Shown in pieces: positions 56,857 through 64,000 of a stretch of 64,000 nt of DNA. The stretch is from Gnetum montanum (lineage: Eukaryota > Streptophyta > Gnetopsida > Gnetales > Gnetaceae). The stretch lies in assembly GCA_015680685.1 (NCBI GenBank), contig MNCI01016193.1:237619-301618 (forward strand), given 5' to 3'. Position numbers and translations under genes: made by a program. The stretch's first letter is position 1. Each line of letters begins with the position of its first letter. Under the pieces are notes generated by a model. It did not search any database, had not been told where the DNA came from, and saw only the letters and a program-made list of their open reading frames with translations.

Positions 56857-58857
56857 TCATGGGGTTACCCCCCATTCTAATTTCTAGGATTCTTAAGTGT
56901 CTTTTGACTTTTTGTTTTACACATTTTTGGTTTTACAACTTTTTGTTTTCATATTATTTGTTTTACATCTTTTTATTTTTTAGGATTATTGATCTTTTCT
57001 AAGTTTTTCTTTTACACCATCGTTAGTATATTTAATATTTATTAAATAATCTTTTACTTTTTTGATATTTTCTTATGTTTAATATGGAACTCTACTCTTT
57101 TTGCTAATAAGGTGGCAGGTACAATGGTAATGCACTACTTGATGGTGGTATGCTTTATTTGTAATTTGATTGTTGATGTATGGTTTTTGACTTTGAATGT
57201 TGTTATTGACAACTGGGACATGGTTTCTTTTCATGTAATAGGCAGTGAGCCCACATCATCCACCCATCCACATACTCTATGGTTTGGAAGCATGCAGTCT
57301 CTTCTCCATTAATGTAACTCTAATAAATTGGTGACTTGTGTAGTTTCAGAAATTGGGAAGGAATCAAAGGTTTGGATAGGGTGTGGCTTCAAAGGGATGT
57401 GGTATTCTTTGTGCTTTTCTGTTTTCCTGTGTGCAGGAGTGTTCTTGTAAGCTTCTCACCATTCTGTGTCATTTCATAATAGGAAGTCAAATAGGTCCTT
57501 GCATGGTGTGGTCTTCATCACAAAAAGAAAACAAAGAGAAAGATGAGGATTCAAAGCACACCCCTTGGACAAACTAAATGCAAAAAAAAAATGCATGGGT
57601 CTTTTCATGGTGTGGTTCCCATTCAAAAAAAAACATGGGAATTCAAAGCACACCCTTTAGACCAAATAAAAGGGCTACAAGCACTAGTTATGAGACTTTT
57701 CTTGTCTCCTCTAACTAAGGCCCTTTCACACTTCCTATCTTCTCTCCTATTTAGAATGGTGGTTGTTTTGTGGAAGCATTCTTATGTCTCAGGGGATGGA
57801 CTTACCTTAGAATGTCGATGTGAAGTTATTGAAAGTGGTTGGTTTTGATCTAGACTAAGGATGGATCCTACCAAGTCATTTAATCACAAACTCCACAGGA
57901 GATTGTATGTGACCATAATTAGGAACTCCATTCCACTCTATCATCCATCTATGCTTTCCATGTCTTACCTCATTGTCAGTTTCATGTTTTGATTCAATGT
58001 TCTGGTTTGATGTGTCTGGTTTCTCAGTCAGTTACTTTCAAGTTTTTTCACTTAACTTTTCGTAATCATTAATCATCCATGAAGCCCATAAACTCCTTGG
58101 TTTGAAGTTATGCAAGCACATAAAAGGCCTGTGCCTACTTTGGGGAGGACCCACTTGCATATCTTTTAGTTTGGTTAAGTTAAGTTCTTTATCCTTAGAC
58201 ATTGTTACAATCAAATTCTTTTTATTTACCCCATCCATGTCATCCAAATTGTATGCACCTTCATAACTGTTGTAATGAATTCCTTTTTATTGTTGTGAAT
58301 ACCCTCTTTCCACTAGTCCTTGTGTCAAACTTTCTCTAAATTATATGGATCGCTTCTATCATTTAACCCATTCGTTAGTCTTTCCACTAACAATATCAAG
58401 CAAGCAATCTATGACAATCATAACTTGGCTAGATAAAATCACCAACGAGAGAAGGTATTCAGCCATTATTTATGTACTATATATACTAATCCTTAGTTTT
58501 GTTGTGATTGTAGTGGGAAGCATGGATTGGAAATAGGATTGTCGTCACCAAGGAGGATGCAACCATATCACTCATGGGAGATTGTTCATGACTGCTAGAT
58601 CTCTTTTACCTCTCCCTCATTCTTCTATTGCCAAGAGGGGTTGGATGTCCTTTGGATCCATTGGTGTTCTTTCCTAATTATCATGAACATCAATTTTGTA
58701 TGTAATTGTAATATTGTATGCTCGGGCACTTCTATATTTTTCTGTTTTCTCTGTGTCACCCTACATGTCAGTCAAATAAGTCCACATCCCCCTAATATAT
58801 TTTGTAAAGAACTTGTTCCTCTTCTTTTGTACTCAAGGATGAGTTTTCATTCAGTCG
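56857..58857 (+). other. D non-coding interior with conserved block
   Basis: T-rich TTTTACACATTTTTGG spacer (56900-57010), CAGTGAGCCCACATCATCC (57243-57261), GGGTGTGGCTTCAAAGGG (57378-57395), CCTACTTTGGGGAGGACCCA (from 58133) and an acceptor-like TGTGATTGTAG (58504-58514). No coding frame resembling pol or the coiled-coil protein. About 340 bp follow the acceptor to the polypurine tract, so the second frame has been lost. Confidence 0.7.
58133..58156 (+). promoter_or_regulatory. Conserved TTTGGGGAGGA block (D copy)
   Basis: CCTACTTTGGGGAGGACCCA, identical to B over the 20-base core; see the B copy. Confidence 0.55.
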
Positions 58858-58865
58858 TGGGGGTA
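58858..58865 (+). promoter_or_regulatory. D polypurine tract
   Basis: TGGGGGTA directly precedes the 3' LTR start TGATGAAGC. Confidence 0.85.
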
Positions 58866-60060
58866 TGATGAAGCAGTTACTCTAATTATTAGTGTGGTTA
58901 TTATTAGAGCAGTTACTCTAGTGGTTACTCTAGTAGTTATTCTAATTATTAGAGTGGTTACTCTAGCAGTTACTCTAATTATTAGAGCAGTTACTCCCAG
59001 GTCTATAAATATAGTGCCTAGGCACACAATTGGGAGCAAGTTTTTAGCAGTTAAGTAGCGAAACTTTTGTAGTCTGTTTGAAAGTTAGAATATTTTCCAA
59101 GTGCCTGCAGTAGGAGGTCTAAGTGTGGATGGATCCTTATTCAAGCATTGATGTACCTGAGCACACCATTGTGTTGGCAATAAAGATGAGCTCTTTGATT
59201 CATCCTTGAAGCACTTAAGATTTGTTTTCTTATGCATTTCTTTTGTTTTATTTTCTTATGCATTTATTTTATTTTATGCACTTTACATTTATGTTATTAG
59301 CACAGTAATTCACTTTGATCAATTAAACAAATCATTAAATTACACAATCACAACCCCTTCAAGCATACGTGTCACACTTGGTAGCTCAGAAATGACTAGC
59401 ATTTGATAGCCTAGCAATGTTTGCATAAAGTTCTGGATGTGTTCGAGAAGTGGGAATGGTTACTTGTGTTAGGCTAGATTAGACCATACTCTACTTAGCA
59501 ATTAATTACTCTCACTTTCATTCTTATTCACTTAGCTTTTATTTACTTTAATTGTTAATTATTTATTGTTGTTTATCTAGTTAATATTTCATTTATCATG
59601 AATTACACTTCTTATTGCTAATGTGGAATGAGTATGACTTAATCACAAACATTTAAGTGTAACTACTTAGTAACCTAGTAGTGTATCTAGTAGTGCTCAA
59701 GTAATGTGTGCTTGGAAATCCAAGAAGTAGTACACGAGGTCCAAGATGCATACAGATGATTAAGGATGAATTCTCATCACACTTAGGCTAGCTTAGATTT
59801 TACTTTATGTTGCCTATTAGCTTAATCAAGATTGTTTCCCATTCTCTCTAGGAGTAGCCTAGTTTAGAAATCACATCATACACCTCACTCTAGACTAAAC
59901 CATACATGACAAGCAAATACTAGTCCAAGTGGGAAGACAGTCAACTACGATCAATGTATAATTATCTAGGTGTTACTAGTTCATCAGCAAAGTTCAACTG
60001 GATCGCACATACATGCTTGTATTTGTATGGTTGAGCGTAGGGGTACCTCGTTACTCATCA
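58866..60060 (+). repeat. D 3' LTR (1195 bp)
   Basis: Same organisation as the 5' LTR, with a shorter U3 palindrome array (58875-58995) and TATAAATA at 59004-59011. Ends ..GTTACTCATCA. Confidence 0.9.
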
Positions 60061-61130
60061 CCGTCCTAGTAAAAAAAACCATAATAATACATCTCAAGAA
60101 CAAACACAACCTAGAACATCATTACAAATTCATAATCATCCCCACCAAAACCAACTTTAGCCCAGGAGTGAGATGAAAACTTATGATCTTATAGAAGATT
60201 TGAAAAGGGTTAAGGCCAACATATTCATGTATGAACTTTTACAATTTTAGAAAGCAAAATAAGTTATACAGGGATTGATTAATGAATCTAGAGATAAAGG
60301 CAAGACTCTTACAAATGAAAAACAAGTACATTTCATAGATCATGCTCGAATCCTTGACACACCCATTCTTCACCAATAGGTCAAGAAGGACCAACCTCCT
60401 TTCCTAACTACTTTATTTATACTAAGAAAGAATTTTCATAATTATTTAATGGATTCAAGAGCTACTGTGAATGTAATTCCTCTTGAGGTGTGTACAACTT
60501 TGGAAGCACAAATGATTCCCCAAACAAGAAGTGTTTCCAACTTGATGGATCCAACATTCATGTAGTAGGATCACTTAAAGATATTCAAATTCACCTAAGG
60601 TAATATCCTAATTTTTCATGTCACACAAACATCTTAATAGTTGGTATAAAACCTACTTATGGCAAGTTGCTTTCACATACCTTCGATGCTTAATTTAGAG
60701 GTTTCTGTAAATCTACTTTCTCAGAACTTCTACTTCCAATTAAAGGAGGATCTGAACATGTAATAATTCCTAGAGAACCTTTTCATTGTCATGTCATCTC
60801 AAGTCTTAATGAATCTCATGTCATATCAATAGATTACAGTGTACACTTTGTGGAAATCATTGATCTAAACTTTGGTGAATACAAGCTAGATGAAAATTTA
60901 GATTTAATGAATGACTCCTTATGTAACATAAACCCCTATATTCATACTTATGCCTCATCCTATTACCAAACTTATAGGGAACTTTTTGAACTTCACATTA
61001 ACACACTACCTTTCCACCAACATGATGGAAAGACTTTCCTATTTGGTGATCCTCCACCAATTGGTAAAGACAAGAATATTAATGAAATCTTCACTATCCA
61101 ATCCTTGATGATAATCCAATTTATGATGAT
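60061..61130 (+). pseudogene. X gag end and aspartic protease region, degenerate
   Basis: After the D insertion the sequence resumes X's gag/protease linker (TYDLIEDLKRVKANIFMYEL, cf. Y at 16503-16560). QPPFLTTLFILRKNFHNYLM and DSRATVNVIPLEV (60390-60490) are the retropepsin loop with Gly changed to Arg. KPTYGKLLSHTFDA, FTCHTNIL-like and LPFHQHDGKTFLFGDPPPIG (60850-61070) match Y. Frameshifts and stops are present; the longest open stretch is 60850-61182. Confidence 0.72.
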
Positions 61131-61181
61131 GATAATGCTTATATCGACCAAAGAGCTTGCTTTTCGAATTTCAATAACTTG

Positions 61182-61561
61182 AATACATGGATACTTAGGA
61201 TTGATGGAGCCTCATCAAAATGAGGATGCATTACTAGAATTATGTTAATTTCACTTGGGGAAGCTCCAAATCTCAAAGCCATTCATTTTTTAAAGCCCAT
61301 GACAAACAACATGGTTGAATATGAAGCTTTAATCAGTGGACTAAAGTATGCTATTAACTTTAATCTTTCAAAGTTAAAGATTTACAACTATTCATAACTT
61401 ATTGTAAATCAAATTAACAGCATTTATGAAGATAAGGATCCTTTAATAAGAGCATACAAGACATATGTCTTAGAATTATTTAAAGAATTTGATCTTATCA
61501 CATTAGAACATGTCCATGGAGATGAAAATCATATTCCTGATGCTTTAGCACAAGCTACTTG
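61182..61561 (+). pseudogene. X extra RNase H-like domain upstream of RT
   Basis: One frame with two stops reads WILRIDGASSK, TNNMVEYEALISGLKYAI, LIVNQINSIYEDKDPLI and LEHVHGDENHIPDALA. These match the RVT_3-type (archaeal-like) RNase H pattern: DGA..., NN.AEYEAL..GL, DS.LV..Q, HV.R..N..ADALA. Catalytic D (61209), E and the last D are kept, while the third position (DS) has become YS. It lies between protease and RT; a normal RNase H follows RT. Y retains the tail of the same domain at 17430. Confidence 0.72.
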
Positions 61562-62124
61562 TGTTCTTGATCTTCTATTTTCTTATGGAGCTTGGGATTC
61601 TAAAATAATCATGGAAAAGGTTGATTGTTACTCCATCCTTGATAATGTGCTATTATTACAAGTGTTTGATGATGATCATCAAATTACTCATTTTCTTACT
61701 AGGGAAGGGAAGTTTTATGATCAAATAGTTAAAGATTCACAGATTTATTCAAATGACTCAATCATTATCAATGAATTTTCACCTAATGCTATTGCTAAAA
61801 AAGCTCAATTTGAGAAAATTGATAATGAAATTGAAGTACTACAACACAAAGAGTGGCAAGTATTAGCAGAAATTGAAATTGCTTTAATTAAAAAGAAAAA
61901 TGAAGAGCATCCTATTCAAATAGGTCAACATTTACATTCTAATGAAAAGGGTATGTTAATTGCATTGCTACATGACTTCAATGATGTTTTAGCTTGGTCC
62001 TATGAAGATTTAAAGGTTTATAGTTTATTTATCATTACCCACACAATACTAGTTAGGCCTGAAACTAAACCTTTTAAACAAAAACTAAGACCAGTCAATC
62101 TTACAATTGAACCTTTAATGAAAA
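61562..62124 (+). pseudogene. X linker between extra RNase H-like domain and RT
   Basis: The open frame 61611-62135 includes VFDDDHQITHFLTREGKFYD and LIALLHDFNDVLAWSYEDLK followed by VRPETKPFKQKLRPVN. The latter is the conserved segment just before gypsy RT (DVFAWSYEDM..; KPVRQKLRPL). Confidence 0.8.
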
Positions 62125-62640
62125 AGGATAATTGATAAACTCTTGGAATCTAAAATCATATATCCAGTGAGACATTCTAGTTGGGTGTCAAACTTAGTTT
62201 CCATACATAAGAGATCTAGAGAGATACGATTGTGTGTTAACTTTAGAAATCCTAATACATCTTTCATTAAAGATAATTATCCACTTCCACTTATGGAAGA
62301 ACTACATCAAGCAGTAAATGGTGCACAAATGTACTCATTCCTAGATGGATACTCGGGTTACAACCAAATTCTTGTGAATAAGAAAGATCAACATAAAATA
62401 ACCTTTATAACAAAATGAGGAACATTTTAAGATGCCAAAATGCCTTTTGGATTATTAAATGCAAGATCAACCTTTCAACATGTTATGGATAAAACTTTTG
62501 AAGGAATGATTAAGGAAAATATAGTTATCTATTTACATGACTTAATAGTTTTTTCATGTGATAAAGGAACCCATATTCAAGATCTTAAAAATATATTTTT
62601 GATGCAAAAAATATGGTATGACATTAAACGCTAAGAAATC
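62125..62640 (+). pseudogene. X reverse transcriptase domain, inactivated
   Basis: Plant Ty3/gypsy RT motifs in order: LESKIIYPVRHSSWVSNLVS, IRLCVNFRNPN, DNYPLPLMEELHQAV, YSFLDGYSGYNQI (first catalytic Asp kept), KMPFGLLNARSTFQHVMD and IVIYLHDLIVFS. The last is the YxDD box; its first Asp codon is CAT (His) at 62536-62538. A stop after FITK and frame breaks near 62418 and 62635 also disable it. RT copies the element RNA to DNA in the particle. Confidence 0.88.
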
Positions 62641-63290
62641 TATATTTGGTGTACAAAGCAGAAAATTCCTTGGTCACATAGTGACGAGAGATAGTATTTC
62701 TTTTGATCATGAACATGTTAATGTTATCCTAGAAATTCGTTATCCCTTATCCAAGAAATATTTAAGAGCTTTCTTTGGTAAGATTAACTTTATCAGGCAA
62801 TTTATTCCTATGTTTGTTGATCTAGTAAGACCTCTTAACACAATGCTAAAGAAAGATGAGGACATTACATGGACTACTAAACGCAAAAATGCTTTCTTAG
62901 CTATAGAAGAAGTTGTGGCTGAAGCTCATATTTTAGTCACTTCTTAGTATGAAAATGATTTCTTTCTATGTGACTTTGCAAGTGATCATATAGTGACTAC
63001 CATTTTAACTCAAGAGATAGCTAATTAGGAAGAATGCCCCATTGCTTATATGTCTAATCTACTCAAAGATTCTAAGTTAAGATACTCTCCCATAGAAAAA
63101 CAACTATATGTAGTAGTTAAAGCTTTAGAGAAGTTTCAGTTTTACCTTTTAAAATCGAAGATTATCATAATTGTTCTAGATCCTACAATTGTTGCTCTAG
63201 CAAAGCTTCAAGATCCTTCCAAAAAAAAAAAGAGCCAAATGGATTATGAAATTACAAGAATATGACATTCAATGGAAGGTAGCAAAACTA
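62641..63290 (+). pseudogene. X RNase H (gypsy-type), degenerate
   Basis: FLGHIVTRDSISFDHEHVNV, LRAFFGKINFIRQFIPMF and ITWTTKRKNAFLAIEE form the RT/RNase H connection. CDFASDHIVTTILTQ, YSPIEKQLYVVVKALEKFQF and LLKSKIIIIVLDPT form the RNase H fold, with the TDH motif changed to LDP. Stops at about 62945 and 63026 and frame changes near 63260 are visible. Confidence 0.82.
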
Positions 63291-64000
63291 GTAAAAGGAA
63301 CTATTTAACTAAACTAATAGCCCAAGCATCAACCCTTGAAAAATCAAAAGTTCCATATGAGTTTGAACCTATACCTATACATGTGTTACAACTTGAAAAT
63401 AACAAATTAGTTCCATTTGCACCAAATCGCTTAAATGACCCTTGGTATGGAGATCTTAAATATTATTTAACTTTTCATCATTGTCCTTCAGATCTATTTA
63501 GGTACAAGCGTGAACCACTAGTATCCAAAAGCTCTAAATTTACCATGATTAATGGTAATCTTTTCAAAAAGAACTTTGAAGAAGTTCTTCTTAGGTGCTT
63601 AGATATTGAAGAAGCCAATGATGTGCTAAAAAGCTTGCATGATGAAGGATACTTAGGCTATTGATCTTTAACTCAAAAGATTACAAAGGTTGGTTATTAC
63701 TAGCCAACTATGATCACCAGTGCCTATAATATATTAAAAACTTATATCTAGTGTCAACTTTTCAAAGGAAGAGACCTTAAGAGCTCAAAACCTCTACAAC
63801 CTATTATCGAAATAAGACCTTTCTCACAATGGGCTCTTGATTTTGTCAAAGCCATCTATCCACCATCATCAAGCCTACATGAATTTATTTTAATAACTAA
63901 ATAAATTACACATTGGCTAGAAGTCAAACCAACTAGAAAAGCTACATCTCATGAGGTTATTAAATTTCTTGAGGAAGTTATCATAACTTGATATGGACAT
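63291..64000 (+). pseudogene. X integrase, N-terminal and start of core, cut by the window edge
   Basis: The open part to 63664 ends in NDVLKSLHDEGYLGY, the beginning of the HHCC zinc-binding domain (usually LHDG..GGH). It continues past a stop with KVGYY and a tRNA-free linker to FSQWALDFVKAIYPPSSSLH, the first-Asp region of the DDE core (W.LDF.GPI.PPS), then HWLEVKPTRKATSHEVIKFL. The second catalytic Asp region reads ITK plus stop. The gene continues beyond 64000. Confidence 0.8.

Larger units (their letters stand above)
53059..60060 (+). mobile_element. Element D: pol-less gag LTR retrotransposon nested in X
   Basis: LTRs 53059-54299 and 58866-60060 begin TGATGAAGC and end CATCA. The TSD is weak (CCCTT versus CCGTC), but X's reading resumes on the right. 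The interior has a near-perfect tRNA-Asp primer-binding site, gag, the T-rich spacer, the conserved TTTGGGGAGGA block, an acceptor-like TGTGATTGTAG (58504-58514) with no surviving second frame, and a GGGGGTA tract. No protease, RT, RNase H or integrase. 7002 bp. Confidence 0.88.
32465..64000 (+). mobile_element. Element X: Ty3/gypsy LTR retrotransposon, runs off the right edge, hosts E (with C) and D
   Basis: X's coding order on the plus strand, after removing insertions, is gag (36692-37118 + 52171-53058), protease (60180-61130), extra RNase H-like domain (61182-61561), RT (62125-62640), RNase H (62640-63290) and integrase (63290 to beyond 64000). Gag continuity across E is exact: ..FLSQFDK at 37118 resumes with F-TSP at 52171, separated by E plus a duplicated ACAAG. 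D interrupts the stretch between gag and protease. Stops and frameshifts occur throughout. The 3' LTR is outside the window. Confidence 0.8.

Overview
The window is nuclear DNA from a plant with a repeat-rich, probably large genome. A gymnosperm is a plausible guess, but nothing here proves it. One apparently intact, five-exon host gene sits at the left end (1987-4682) and encodes a secreted FAD-dependent GMC oxidoreductase of the HOTHEAD / mandelonitrile-lyase-like family. I find no credible tRNA or rRNA genes, CRISPR arrays or prokaryotic features. About 90% of the window is nested transposable elements.

The nesting can be read from TG..CA termini, target-site duplications (TSDs) and restored host reading frames. 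(i) A dead hAT transposase on the minus strand is split into 28593-30480 (main part) and 4830-5409 (C-terminal exon). (ii) The wedge between the halves is element Y (5410-28592), a decayed Ty3/gypsy element with ~2 kb LTRs, gag, protease and a collapsed pol. (iii) Y carries element A (6883-13872, TSD CTAGG) in its 5' LTR and element B (18928-25972) in its interior. (iv) From about 32.5 kb to beyond the right edge lies a second full-type Ty3/gypsy element, X (gag, protease, an extra RNase H-like domain, RT, RNase H, integrase). X is interrupted by element E (37124-52165, minus strand, TSD ACAAG) inside gag and by element D (53059-60060) downstream of gag. (v) E's gag is interrupted by element C (43226-48880, TSD GATAT).

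A, B, D and E form one superfamily. Their LTRs begin TGATGA and end CATCA or similar, the visible primer-binding sites match tRNA-Asp, and the polypurine tract is GGGGGTA. They encode a related Gag but no reverse transcriptase, RNase H or integrase. The place of pol holds roughly 2 kb of shared non-coding sequence with a conserved TTTGGGGAGGA block, then a splice-acceptor-like site. In B and E this is followed by a second reading frame for a coiled-coil protein with a conserved N-terminal block and C-terminus (EEP.PPGTT), about 900 codons in E and internally deleted in B. In B and E a U3-like module of short palindromes plus a TATA box lies upstream of this frame, like an internal promoter. 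This pol-less gag + coiled-coil architecture is the most interesting system in the window. By inference such elements are mobilised in trans by an autonomous relative; X and Y are different gag lineages and both dead, so the donor is not visible here.

Every TE open reading frame shows decay (stops, frameshifts, deletions). The GMC gene reads through cleanly.
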